Assembly: GCF_900109315.1 (NCBI RefSeq)
Contig: NZ_FOJC01000002.1
Span: 170,204-234,203, forward strand
DNA: 64,000 nt
DNA from: [Haemophilus] ducreyi
Lineage (GTDB): Bacteria > Pseudomonadota > Gammaproteobacteria > Enterobacterales > Pasteurellaceae
Direction of reading: 5' to 3'
Positions 51,902 through 61,258 of the stretch are shown here, piece by piece. The position numbers and the translations under genes are program-made. The notes below the pieces were generated by a model, which did not search any database, was not told the DNA's origin, and saw nothing but the letters and a program-made list of their open reading frames with translations. Every line of letters begins with the position of its first letter. The stretch's first letter is position 1.

Positions 51902-53632
51902 TCATTTTTCAACAAATTGATTGCTTTGTTTAATCATTTGTAGGAATAACGCCAGCGGTGGTCGTTTTGTCTGCACTTTTTCACCATTGGCATTATATTT
52001 TTCAAAATGGCCAAACTTGTCAAGATGATACTGTTCTCCATTAGGCATAATAGCTACGGTCCATTTATGATTAGAGGCTAATGCCCATATTCGCTCATTT
52101 GGTGAAGTTAAATTAACTCCTTGAGCATAATCATTAATAGGATTATTCACCGCAAAAAGTTGCATCAATAGTGTCGGCAATAAATCTAAATGGCTTGAAA
52201 GCACATTAATTTTTTGGTTTTCACCTTGCCAATAGATCATCATCGGCACTTGTAAATGCCGTTTGGTGAAATTCATTTCAGTTGCCGGATTTGCTTGGTC
52301 AGCGGTAATAATTACTAACGTATTCATTAATAAATTATGTTGCTGTAACGTGTACCAAATTTGATTAAATTGTGCATCAACGTGTTCAAGTGGTGCTAGA
52401 CTATCGTGAGTGCTTGGCATAGAGAGAGCCAAGTAACTGAAAAAAGGTTTAGCTAAACGTTGATTGAGCCAAGCAGTCCATGTTTCAATCGCTTGTGCAT
52501 TGCCTTTTATTTTAGGTAATGAGAAACCGGCAAAAATACTTTGTTGGTAAATAGGTGTGGCGAAACTATTATGAGAAAATAAACCAAATTGATAATCTGC
52601 CTGTTCAAATGCGGTTAATAATGGTGAAGTTTGCTTATTAGCGAGCATTGAGTCTAAATATTGACCGCTCAAGCTATAAAATATTCCCAATAAGTTAGCC
52701 GCGCTAGAATCACCACTGCCATAATGATTCATAAAGCGGTATGTTTTTTCACTTATTTGTGTTAAGTGAGGCATTTTTTCCGCCACAATCATTTCATTTG
52801 CTAAGCCAGACATATTTACTATTAAAACATTAGTATATGGTTTGCGGTTAAAAGTTAAATGTTGTTTTGGATAATTGAGGTAGAAACTATCAAGCCGGCC
52901 ATTTTCTGCGATGTTTAACTGTAATTTCGTACGATTGATCACACCGTGTTTGGCAAGGAAATTCCGTGCGGTCATTGGGTGTGATAATGGATAGTTGGAT
53001 TTTTGTGATGTAATTGGGCGATATAAGCGTATATCTGCCCAAGCATAAATTAAATGTGTCGCAGTAAAGCAAGCTACAAAGAATAGCGCGACAAACTTAC
53101 CCCATTTTTGCCGGCTAAAACTACGTAATTTCTGCCAACACCAACGAGAGTAGAGCATTTGTGCTAGCAAGATAATCGGCATAGGCACAAATAATAATTG
53201 CCATTGATGAGAGAGCTCACTATTATCATATGGAGTAACTAATAAATCCCAAACTAATGGTGATAAATGCAAATAAAACTGTTTAAATACTTCAGTATCA
53301 ACCAATAAAACAGTTTGCCCAATCGTGGCAATAATAACGGATAAACCACGAAAGGTGCGTTCATTTTTAATGATAAAAGAAAGTGGAAATAAAAGAAGTA
53401 GGTAAGCAGCAAAAATAATAAAGCTAAAATGCCCAAATAAACTAGTAAAGAAATACAGTTTACCGGACAGCGTATTTGGCCAATCAGCATTAAACGCGTA
53501 ACGAGTTGAGATACATAATGCTAATACTACATTAAAAAGTGTAAACCAATGTCCCCAGGTGATGCGTTGGGATATTTCTTCCTTATATTGGCGAGAATAA
53601 GTCGGTAGCAATTGACGCAAGGGCTTAAACAT
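51902..53632 (-). CDS. yejM: Inner-membrane sulfatase-fold protein YejM (PbgA/LapC)
   Basis: Sensor of LPS in the inner membrane that binds LapB and restrains FtsH-driven LpxC breakdown, so balancing LPS synthesis. The 576 residues (E. coli 586) begin with about five membrane helices (DUF3413, residues 25-190), then a periplasmic sulfatase-like domain lacking an obvious nucleophile motif (NMSGLANEMIVAEKMPHL). That pseudo-enzyme state is normal for the family. It follows yejL by two bases and is separated from mukB by convergent terminators. Confidence 0.92.
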   Translation of the reverse strand: MFKPLRQLLPTYSRQYKEEISQRITWGHWFTLFNVVLALCISTRYAFNADWPNTLSGKLYFFTSLFGHFSFIIFAAYLLLLFPLSFIIKNERTFRGLSVIIATIGQTVLLVDTEVFKQFYLHLSPLVWDLLVTPYDNSELSHQWQLLFVPMPIILLAQMLYSRWCWQKLRSFSRQKWGKFVALFFVACFTATHLIYAWADIRLYRPITSQKSNYPLSHPMTARNFLAKHGVINRTKLQLNIAENGRLDSFYLNYPKQHLTFNRKPYTNVLIVNMSGLANEMIVAEKMPHLTQISEKTYRFMNHYGSGDSSAANLLGIFYSLSGQYLDSMLANKQTSPLLTAFEQADYQFGLFSHNSFATPIYQQSIFAGFSLPKIKGNAQAIETWTAWLNQRLAKPFFSYLALSMPSTHDSLAPLEHVDAQFNQIWYTLQQHNLLMNTLVIITADQANPATEMNFTKRHLQVPMMIYWQGENQKINVLSSHLDLLPTLLMQLFAVNNPINDYAQGVNLTSPNERIWALASNHKWTVAIMPNGEQYHLDKFGHFEKYNANGEKVQTKRPPLALFLQMIKQSNQFVEK

Positions 53633-53634
53633 TA

Positions 53635-53856
53635 TTAGCGCGCTTTTAAAGAATTTTTAAGTGCAGTTGAAAACGTATCAGCTAATACCATACGTTGAGT
53701 TTCTGTTTGAATATTCTCTAATAAAATATTGCTAACTAGATTGCCTAATGCCATGATTGAAAGATCAACGGGCGCCTTATGTTTTTCAGGTATTGTAATT
53801 AAATCGTAAGAAAGTTGTTCGAATTGCTTACTTTGATATTTTGATTGTTTTGCCAT
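53635..53856 (-). CDS. yejL: UPF0352/DUF1414 protein YejL
   Basis: A 73-residue helical cytoplasmic protein, starting MAKQSKYQSKQFEQL and containing LSIMALGNLVSNILL, as in E. coli YejL (75 residues). Its function is unknown. Always found just upstream of yejM in gammaproteobacteria, as here, two bases apart. Confidence 0.92.
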   Translation of the reverse strand: MAKQSKYQSKQFEQLSYDLITIPEKHKAPVDLSIMALGNLVSNILLENIQTETQRMVLADTFSTALKNSLKAR

Positions 53857-54484
53857 AATAACGATAAGAGTTAGGTTAAAAACATGTATTAGATAGTAGC
53901 ATAAAAAATGTAAATAAGAGAGTGATAAACCCTAGTATTTTTAAATTTTTGTAAAAGCCATACCAGTTGAATAAGTTAGTGCTACAATGCTCAATCAATT
54001 TTTATAGATCAATTAATCGATATTTATTCTTAATAAAAAGCATTTTGAAATCATAAAATAAAAAAGAATAGATGTTAAAAAATAGCCGGACAATGGACTA
54101 AAACGAACTTGATAGGCTATTTTAGGTAGTTGGATATGTACAAGATTTTGACCTAATAAATCTCTCTTCAAATACTATCAATTGTGGCATGCTCATAATT
54201 GATTTTTCCTAATATCAAACGTGTTTTGTTTCAGTGAACTAAAACATTAAACTGAAACTTTTTATTCGCCATTTATGAATGAAAAAAACTAAGGAGTAAT
54301 GATTAAATTGCTAGTAGATTTACTCATTAAATATGGCCAATCAATAGATGTTATAAATTTATCATCAGTAAATAAACTGCTTATTGCATAAAGTGTAGCT
54401 TGAAAAATTATGTTCCTGCTTAAAGGTATTTTTAAGTGGGAAAACCCTATTTTATATATTATCCCTCTTTGTTATGGAGATGTT
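53857..54484 (+). promoter_or_regulatory. Long upstream region of the efflux operon
   Basis: This 628-base AT-rich gap lacks a recognisable regulator gene. It contains three inverted repeats: AAAATAGCC (54079-54087) with GGCTATTTT (54115-54123); TTAGGT (54122-54127) with ACCTAA (54151-54156); and the operator-like GTTTCAGT (54228-54235) with ACTGAAAC (54251-54258). A small frame (54299-54391) follows. The acrR repressor gene that precedes acrAB in H. influenzae is absent. Confidence 0.4.
54299..54391 (+). CDS. Possible leader peptide or small protein upstream of acrA
   Basis: A 30-codon frame with ATG directly after AAGGAG (spacing of only two bases), rich in Leu, Ile, Val and Ser. It could be a leader peptide affecting efflux-gene expression, a small membrane-active protein, or chance. 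No homolog is known to me. Confidence 0.2.
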   Translation: MIKLLVDLLIKYGQSIDVINLSSVNKLLIA

Positions 54485-55726
54485 ATGACAACAGAAACGA
54501 AAAAGCCTTCGTTCTTTACAAAGGTAACGCTATGGATCATTTTAGCGTTGGTATTACTTATTTTTGCGGCAGTAATTGGCTTTAATCAATTTATTGCAAA
54601 AAGCAAAGCCAATGCAGCCGCAAACCCATTTCCACCATTTGCCACGGTAACGGCGACCACAGTCAAGGCTACAGAATGGACACCAGTGATAAAGGCCGTC
54701 GGCACTATTCGCCCTAATAATGGTGCCATGTTAAGTGCGCAAGCAGCCGGTTCAGTGACGGCTATTCATATTAAGTCTGGTGAACGGGTAACGCGTGGTC
54801 AGTTGTTAATTGAATTAGATTCTTCTGTAGAGCAGGCAACGTTACATGCTTCAGAAAGCCAACTACCTAATGCAAAAGCAACATTAAGCCGTTATCGTAG
54901 TTTAGTGGCCTCCAAAAGTGCTTCTAAAGCGGAACTTGATAAAGCTCAAGCAACCTATAATCAATTGGTAGCAAACATTGAATCTTTAAAAGCCGCGATT
55001 AAACGCCGGCAAATTTATGCTCCGTTTGACGGTATAGTTGGTATTGTAAAGGTCAATCTTGGTGAATATATTACCGCTGCCACTGAAATTGTAAGGGTAG
55101 AGGATAGTAGCCAAATGAAGGTGAGTTTTAATCTACCTCAAACTAATTTAGCCGATATCACGATTGGTCAGCGGGTTGCCTTTAGCGTAGATGCAATTCC
55201 TAATCAAACCTTTGAAGCAAAAGTATCGGCTATTGATTCTGCGGTCACAAAATCAACCGGTTTAGTTGCTGTAGAAGCGGTCGTTGATGGACGTGGTCAG
55301 CTAATGTCGGGAATGTTTGTACGTCTAAATATTGCGCTAGCCACGGAAATGGATCAAGTCGTCGTGCCACAAATAGCCGTGACTTATACAATGTATGGCG
55401 AATCCGCATATGTATTAGATAAATTATCTGAACAAGAAAAAGAGCAATTATTAAAAGTATTAGCCTCTCAAACCTCATCTCCAATTAACGGTAAAAAAGC
55501 CCAAAAATTGATTGAGAATATTGACGGTGTCTTTAAAGCGCGTCAGGTTGAAGTAAAAACGAATGATAGACAAGGTATTTATGCGCAATTAAAAAATGCG
55601 GGCGTTAAAGTAGGCGATACTTTAGTGACAAGTGGCTTCCAACGTTTACGTAATGGTGCTTATGTGACAATTGCAGATAGGCAACCTGTTGGCATCTCAA
55701 AGCCAGCCATAGAAACAAACTTATAA
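54485..55726 (+). CDS. acrA: RND efflux periplasmic adaptor
   Basis: Membrane-fusion protein joining an RND pump to an outer-membrane channel. The ATG at 54485, seven or so bases after GGAG, gives 413 residues; an upstream ATG at 54410 adds 25 residues without a better ribosome site. There is an N-terminal membrane anchor (about 13-34, no lipobox), a split lipoyl domain (AGSVTAIHIKSGERVTRGQL and FDGIVGIVKVNLGEY) around an alpha hairpin, and a beta-barrel. Thirteen bases separate it from the pump gene. No TolC-like channel gene is in the window. Confidence 0.9.
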   Translation: MTTETKKPSFFTKVTLWIILALVLLIFAAVIGFNQFIAKSKANAAANPFPPFATVTATTVKATEWTPVIKAVGTIRPNNGAMLSAQAAGSVTAIHIKSGERVTRGQLLIELDSSVEQATLHASESQLPNAKATLSRYRSLVASKSASKAELDKAQATYNQLVANIESLKAAIKRRQIYAPFDGIVGIVKVNLGEYITAATEIVRVEDSSQMKVSFNLPQTNLADITIGQRVAFSVDAIPNQTFEAKVSAIDSAVTKSTGLVAVEAVVDGRGQLMSGMFVRLNIALATEMDQVVVPQIAVTYTMYGESAYVLDKLSEQEKEQLLKVLASQTSSPINGKKAQKLIENIDGVFKARQVEVKTNDRQGIYAQLKNAGVKVGDTLVTSGFQRLRNGAYVTIADRQPVGISKPAIETNL

Positions 55727-55739
55727 TTGAGGCATTTTC

Positions 55740-58700
55740 ATGTTCACAGATATTTTTATTAAGCGTCCAGTATTAGCGATTAGTATTAGTATCGTATTTA
55801 TTATTTTAGGGCTACAAGCAATGTTTAAATTGCAAGTACGTGAATATCCTGAAATGACAAATACGATCATTACGGTCACAACAAATTATGCGGGTGCTGA
55901 CGCTGAAACAATGCAAGCTTTCATTACTTCAAAATTAGAAGAATCGATTGCACAAGCCGATAATATTGATTACATCAAATCTGACTCGGCACCAAGCACG
56001 AGTAATATTACTATTAAGATGAAACTGAATACTAATCCGGGTATCGCAGTAGCTGATATTACTTCGAAAGTAAACGCCGTACGTTCACAACTTCCTTCCA
56101 ATATTGATGATCCATCTATTCGTTCTTCCACCGGCGCTATGGAAGCGATTGTTTTTATTCGATTTTCTTCAAAAGAATTATCAGCACCACAGTTAACGGA
56201 TTACATTGAGCGCGTGGTGAAACCACAAATGTTTACTGTCAATGGCGTATCTAAAATTAACTACTTTGGTGGCGCATCTTTTGGATTACGTATTTGGCTT
56301 GATCCTGCCAAAATAGCTGGCTTAGGATTGTCTTCTAATGAAGTAACGGCGGCATTAGCGGCAAATAATGTGCAAACGGCTGCCGGCAATTCAAATGGTT
56401 ATTACACTGAATACCGTAATAAAGTAGAAACAACGACTAAAAGCGTTGAAGAACTTGCAAGTTTAGTGATTAAAACATTGCCAAATGGTTCAAATATTAA
56501 ACTAGGCGATATTGCAGAAATTAGCTTAGAGAAAGCGCGTGATGATTCTCGTGGTATTGTAAATGGGCGAGAAGCGGTCGTATTAGCGGTAGAAGCTGCC
56601 AGTACCGCAAACGCGTTAGATGTTGCTAAACATATTTATCCAAAATTTGCAGAAATTCAGTCAAATTTACCTGCTTCAGTGGAAGCTGAAGTTATTTATG
56701 ATAAAACTATTGCGATTAATAGCTCAATTAAAGAAGTCGTTAAAACTATTTTAGAAGCAGTAATAATCGTATTAGTTGTGATAGTGTTATTCCTTGGCTC
56801 ATTCAGAGCAATGATTATCCCGATTGTGACCATTCCGATCTCCTTGATTGGCGTGTTAATGGTATTACAAGGCTTTGGATTTACCATTAACTTACTGACC
56901 TTACTTGGACTAATTTTAGCGATTGGACTGGTAGTAGATGATGCGATTGTAGTATTAGAAAATGTTGAACGGCATATCAAACAAAACGGAGAAACACCAT
57001 TCAGAGCAACCATTATTGGTACGCGCGAAATTGCAACACCAGTTATTGCAATGACCATCACCTTGATGGCAGTTTATTCGCCTATGGCGTTAATGAGCGG
57101 TATTACCGGATCTTTATTTAAAGAATTTTCCTTAACACTTGCTGGAGCGGTGTTTATTTCAGGCGTAGCTGCCCTAACACTTTCTCCTATGATGACGAGT
57201 AAAATTCTCAAACAATCAGACAAACCAAGCTGGTTAGAACAACGTATAGAAAAAACCTTACATAAAGTAACGGATATCTATACCAAAATATTATTGGTTG
57301 TTATGGCAAGCCGTTATGCCATATTAGTGTTTGCTGGATTAATTTTTGCATCTTTGCCGATGTTATTTAATTCACTTTCTAGTGAAGTAGCCCCTGCCGA
57401 AGACCGTGGTATTGTTATGGGAATGGCAAGTGGTCCTGCCAACGTTAATATGGACTATATGCAAGACGTGATGTTACCTGTTGCTCAACAAATTAATCAA
57501 CTGCCAGAAGTAAATGCCACACAAATTATGCCCGGTTTTCCTTCTTCTAATGGATCATTTATGTTAGTGCCGTTAAAAGATTGGAGTGAGCGTACTCGTT
57601 CACAGAAAGAAGTGTTGGCGGAGGTGAATAAAATTACTAATGAAGTTACCGAAGCTTCAGTTATTGGTTTTGAGTTTCCAGAAATTTCAACAGGTGAAAG
57701 TGGTTTACCATTCTCCTTTGTTATCACTACCGCAAATGATTACCGCGATTTAGCACAAGTGGCAAGAGACTTCTTATTAGCAGCACAAAGCTCAGGACAG
57801 TTTTTCTTTAATCAACTAGACTTAAAATTTGATACCGCATCAATGGCCATTAAGATTGATCGCGAAAAAATGGGAACTTACGGGGTTACAGCCGCAGATA
57901 TCCGCTCCGTTTTGGGCAGTTTCTTATCAGGTGCAACATTAGCACGTGTCGATATTGATGGAAGAGCTTATGATATTATTTCACAAGTTAAACGTTCAGA
58001 ACGTCTAAGCCCACAAGACCTTGCGAAATATTATGTTAAATTAAAAGATGGATCTTCTGTGCCATTAAGTACTTTTGTCAGTATGGAGTTAAAAACACAA
58101 CCACGCACATTACCTAAACTAAATCAGTTAAATTCTGCGACTATTACAGGCGTATTAGCTGGTTCAATGGGTAATGCGGTTAAATGGGCAGAAGCAAAAG
58201 CTGCCGAAATTTTACCCGCTGGCTATTACTATGATTTTATGAGCGAATCACGCCAATATAAACAAGAAGGCAATGCATTAGCGTTAACATTCTTATTAGC
58301 CATAGTAATGATCTATCTCGTGTTGGCGGTCCAATTTGAATCATGGCGTGATCCAATGGTTATTTTAGTTTCCGTACCACTAGCAATTAGCGGAGCATTA
58401 GTGGTGTTAAATATTCTAGCACTACCGATGATTGGTAAGGCAGGTGCAACCTTAAATATTTACTCACAAGTAGGCTTAATCACCTTAGTTGGCTTGATCA
58501 CCAAACACGGTATTTTAATGTGCGAAGTTGCGAAAGAAGAACAGCTTCATCACGGCAAAAATAAATTTGATGCCATAACTTATGCCGCGCAAATTCGCTT
58601 ACGCCCAATTTTAATGACCACAGCCGCAATGATTGCCGGTTTAATACCGCTACTATATGCAACCGGTGCGGGGGCAGTAATGCGCTTTAGTATTGGTATT

Positions 58701-58850
58701 GTGATTGTAGCCGGATTAGCGATCGGTACTTTATTTACTTTATTTGTATTGCCGGTTATTTACACCTTCTTAGGTGAAAATCATAAACCGCTACAAGAGT
58801 TTGAAGAAAATAAGCATTATCCAGTGATTGCTGAGACTGAGCATTCATAA
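55740..58850 (+). CDS. acrB: RND multidrug efflux pump (AcrB-like)
   Basis: Proton-driven trimeric exporter of the HAE1 RND family. The 1036 residues have the twelve-helix layout with two large periplasmic loops. The start MFTDIFIKRPVLAISIS and the helix-4 proton-relay pair of aspartates in GLVVDDAIVVLEN (about 400-412) are intact, as is the conserved Lys region of helix 10 in VGLITKHGILMCE. It most resembles the H. influenzae HI0895 AcrB type. Substrates cannot be predicted. Terminator at 58861. Confidence 0.93.
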   Translation: MFTDIFIKRPVLAISISIVFIILGLQAMFKLQVREYPEMTNTIITVTTNYAGADAETMQAFITSKLEESIAQADNIDYIKSDSAPSTSNITIKMKLNTNPGIAVADITSKVNAVRSQLPSNIDDPSIRSSTGAMEAIVFIRFSSKELSAPQLTDYIERVVKPQMFTVNGVSKINYFGGASFGLRIWLDPAKIAGLGLSSNEVTAALAANNVQTAAGNSNGYYTEYRNKVETTTKSVEELASLVIKTLPNGSNIKLGDIAEISLEKARDDSRGIVNGREAVVLAVEAASTANALDVAKHIYPKFAEIQSNLPASVEAEVIYDKTIAINSSIKEVVKTILEAVIIVLVVIVLFLGSFRAMIIPIVTIPISLIGVLMVLQGFGFTINLLTLLGLILAIGLVVDDAIVVLENVERHIKQNGETPFRATIIGTREIATPVIAMTITLMAVYSPMALMSGITGSLFKEFSLTLAGAVFISGVAALTLSPMMTSKILKQSDKPSWLEQRIEKTLHKVTDIYTKILLVVMASRYAILVFAGLIFASLPMLFNSLSSEVAPAEDRGIVMGMASGPANVNMDYMQDVMLPVAQQINQLPEVNATQIMPGFPSSNGSFMLVPLKDWSERTRSQKEVLAEVNKITNEVTEASVIGFEFPEISTGESGLPFSFVITTANDYRDLAQVARDFLLAAQSSGQFFFNQLDLKFDTASMAIKIDREKMGTYGVTAADIRSVLGSFLSGATLARVDIDGRAYDIISQVKRSERLSPQDLAKYYVKLKDGSSVPLSTFVSMELKTQPRTLPKLNQLNSATITGVLAGSMGNAVKWAEAKAAEILPAGYYYDFMSESRQYKQEGNALALTFLLAIVMIYLVLAVQFESWRDPMVILVSVPLAISGALVVLNILALPMIGKAGATLNIYSQVGLITLVGLITKHGILMCEVAKEEQLHHGKNKFDAITYAAQIRLRPILMTTAAMIAGLIPLLYATGAGAVMRFSIGIVIVAGLAIGTLFTLFVLPVIYTFLGENHKPLQEFEENKHYPVIAETEHS

Positions 58851-58860
58851 CAAAAACATA

Positions 58861-58888
58861 AAAGCCTCGCATCGTCGAGGCTTTTGTT
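58861..58888 (+). terminator. Terminator after acrB
   Basis: AAAGCCTCG (58861-58869) and CGAGGCTTT (58876-58884), with a T-rich tail. Confidence 0.85.
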
Positions 58889-58970
58889 TTCATTATTTTG
58901 ACGATGTCAGATAACCATTTTTCTATTACAATACAGCCCTTATCTTAAGGTTATATATTAAGGAATGAAA

Positions 58971-60335
58971 ATGACCCCATTTAGCGTAGTGATTTTAGCC
59001 GCCGGTAAAGGCACACGAATGTACTCAGATTTACCTAAAGTACTGCATCCTATTGCAGGTAAATCAATGGTCAAACACGTGATTGATACCGTCAAACAAA
59101 TGGATGCCAAACAAATTCATTTAGTGTATGGTCACGGCGGTGACTTATTGAAAACACATTTAAAAACAGAACCACTCAATTGGGTTTTACAAGCAGAGCA
59201 ATTAGGTACCGGTCACGCCATGCAACAAGTGGCTACTTTTTTTGCAGATGATGAAAATATTTTAATGTTATATGGCGATACGCCATTAATTACAGCACAA
59301 ACCTTAACCCGTCTTATCGCAGCCAAACCGGCAAATGGCATTGCATTATTAACAGTAGAATTAGCAAATCCGACCGGTTATGGCAGAATTATTCGACAAA
59401 ATGGCTCAGTAGTGGCAATTGTAGAGCAAAAAGATGCTAGCTCAAACCAACTAACTATTTGTGAAGTTAATACTGGTGTTATGGTAGCAAGTGGCGCCAG
59501 TTTTAAACAATGGCTAAGCCGTTTAAATAATCAGAATGCTCAAGGCGAATATTACATTACCGATATTATTGCAATGGCAAATCAAGACGGTTATAGTGTG
59601 CAAGCTATTCAAGCCAATACTTTAATGGAAGTAGAAGGCGCAAATAACCATCTACAATTAGCCGCTTTAGAACGTTTTTACCAACAAACACAAGCAGAAA
59701 AATTATTATTAGCTGGCGTCAGTTTAATGGACCCAGATCGCTTTGATCTTCGAGGTAGCCTACAACACGGAAAAGACGTTCAAATTGATGTAAACGTAAT
59801 TCTTGAAGGTGAAGTTAAATTAGGCAATAGAGTACGTATCGGTGCGGGCTGTATTTTAAAAAACTGTGTGGTGGGTGATGATGTAGATATTAAACCTTAT
59901 TCAGTTTTTGAAAATGCAATTATTGGCAATAAAGCACAAGTAGGGCCTTTCGCACGTTTACGTCCCGGAGCTAAGCTTGAAGCAGAAAGCCACGTAGGCA
60001 ATTTTGTTGAAATTAAAAATGCTCAGATTGGTAAAGGCTCAAAAGTCAACCATTTAACTTACGTCGGCGATGCTGAAGTGGGCGAAAATTGTAATTTAGG
60101 TGCCGGCGTCATTACCTGTAATTATGATGGCGCAAATAAATTCAAAACGACTATTGGCAATAATGTATTTGTTGGATCGGATGTACAGCTCATTGCACCC
60201 GTGAACATTGCAGATGGCGCAACAATTGGTGCCGGTGCAACTATTACAAAAAATATCGCCGAAAATGAACTGGTGATTAGTCGTGTACCACAACGGCATA
60301 TTCAAGGTTGGCAACGGCCAACAAAGAAAAAATAA
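58971..60335 (+). CDS. glmU: Bifunctional GlcN-1-P acetyltransferase / GlcNAc-1-P uridyltransferase
   Basis: Makes UDP-GlcNAc for peptidoglycan and LPS in two steps. The N-terminal nucleotidyltransferase domain has LAAGKGTRM (about 9-17). The C-terminal left-handed beta helix (from about 250) has hexapeptide repeats and the acetyltransferase residues in ARLRPGA, NFVEIKN and [12 protein letters not shown] at 58971 has AAGGA six bases upstream; ATG at 58965 would add two residues. 454 residues versus 456 in E. coli. Confidence 0.96.
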   Translation: MTPFSVVILAAGKGTRMYSDLPKVLHPIAGKSMVKHVIDTVKQMDAKQIHLVYGHGGDLLKTHLKTEPLNWVLQAEQLGTGHAMQQVATFFADDENILMLYGDTPLITAQTLTRLIAAKPANGIALLTVELANPTGYGRIIRQNGSVVAIVEQKDASSNQLTICEVNTGVMVASGASFKQWLSRLNNQNAQGEYYITDIIAMANQDGYSVQAIQANTLMEVEGANNHLQLAALERFYQQTQAEKLLLAGVSLMDPDRFDLRGSLQHGKDVQIDVNVILEGEVKLGNRVRIGAGCILKNCVVGDDVDIKPYSVFENAIIGNKAQVGPFARLRPGAKLEAESHVGNFVEIKNAQIGKGSKVNHLTYVGDAEVGENCNLGAGVITCNYDGANKFKTTIGNNVFVGSDVQLIAPVNIADGATIGAGATITKNIAENELVISRVPQRHIQGWQRPTKKK

Positions 60336-60353
60336 CAAGCATAGCATTAATAA

Positions 60354-60394
60354 TGCGGTCAGCATTCGCAAATTTTTTGCATAGTCAGGCCGCT
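60354..60394. terminator. Hairpin between glmU and the convergent DUF1919 gene
   Basis: GCGGTC (60354-60359) and GGCCGC (60388-60393, one G-T pair) around an AT-rich loop, a degenerate uptake-sequence pair. Confidence 0.35.
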
Positions 60395-61032
60395 TATTTA
60401 TGAATGGATTGCTTGGTTATTTGATTAAACCAACTCACGTAATCAAATTGATCATAAAACTTGTAACCAAACCAACCACAAAAAGCAAATAAATCACCGA
60501 CCTGTTGCTGATCTTCAAAGCCCTTTATATACACAGCAGAATTAAATTCAGGATAAGGCTTATGGGTAAAAACAACTTTATGTGCAAAAGGTAAGCGGTC
60601 GAATTCAGCTAAATCTTGATAACAACAGCCATCACGATCCGTCATTAAAATAAAAAGCTTATCTAGATTTATCCGCTTACTACGTGCTTGCCATTTAGCT
60701 TTAGCTTCAGCAATCGAACTATAATGCTTGAAATGAAGCGTTAAATTATCTAATTGTGCGACAGGATACGGTTTATCACTTTGTATAAAACACAGCTCAA
60801 CCTGCTGATAATGCGAAATGTTTTTCACATATTGAATAAAATCAGATGGCGTTAAATACAAGTTTACAAAAGGCGAATTAAATGGCTGAGCTAGATCGTG
60901 TAAAATCAGCGAACCATTGCAATTACTTGAAATAACAGAAAAATCATCTGTCTTTAGACGTGAACGATTGGCTAAATTAATGAATGGACGTACTAATTTA
61001 TTAATTAATTTTTTTAATAATGGGTTACTCAT
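60394..61032 (-). CDS. DUF1919 family protein
   Basis: A 212-residue cytoplasmic protein of the DUF1919 family, often annotated as an exopolysaccharide or capsule biosynthesis protein; its activity is not established. Typical stretches are VISSNCNGSLILHDLAQPFNSPFVNLYL, here residues about 35-62, and FILMTDRDGCCYQDLAEFDRLP. The ATG at 61032 is preferred over an in-frame TTG at 61047. It stands alone between two sugar-nucleotide genes, glmU and the phosphohexomutase, which fits a surface-glycan role (inference). Confidence 0.8.
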   Translation of the reverse strand: MSNPLLKKLINKLVRPFINLANRSRLKTDDFSVISSNCNGSLILHDLAQPFNSPFVNLYLTPSDFIQYVKNISHYQQVELCFIQSDKPYPVAQLDNLTLHFKHYSSIAEAKAKWQARSKRINLDKLFILMTDRDGCCYQDLAEFDRLPFAHKVVFTHKPYPEFNSAVYIKGFEDQQQVGDLFAFCGWFGYKFYDQFDYVSWFNQITKQSIHK

Positions 61033-61258
61033 CGCGTTTTTATTCAAAAAGAGAATGGCTTATTCTACGCTATTTTTCTATCACAACCTAAAGTAAAATA
61101 GCCCTAAACTGAGCCATTAAATGGCAACTGTTTGCATGTTAAACGGATCACAAATGAAAAAGAAAGTAATAAAAAATTATTTTAATATCTATCAATTTCG
61201 GATAGGCTAGACAAAAATTTTACACATTAATAATGTGTTCAGCATTTAAGAGGAAAGT

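Noticed and set aside
57000..57061. Minus-strand frame of about 121 codons opposite the efflux pump (56696-57061)
   Set aside because: A shadow of hydrophobic pump codons, rich in Ile/Thr, without start signals.
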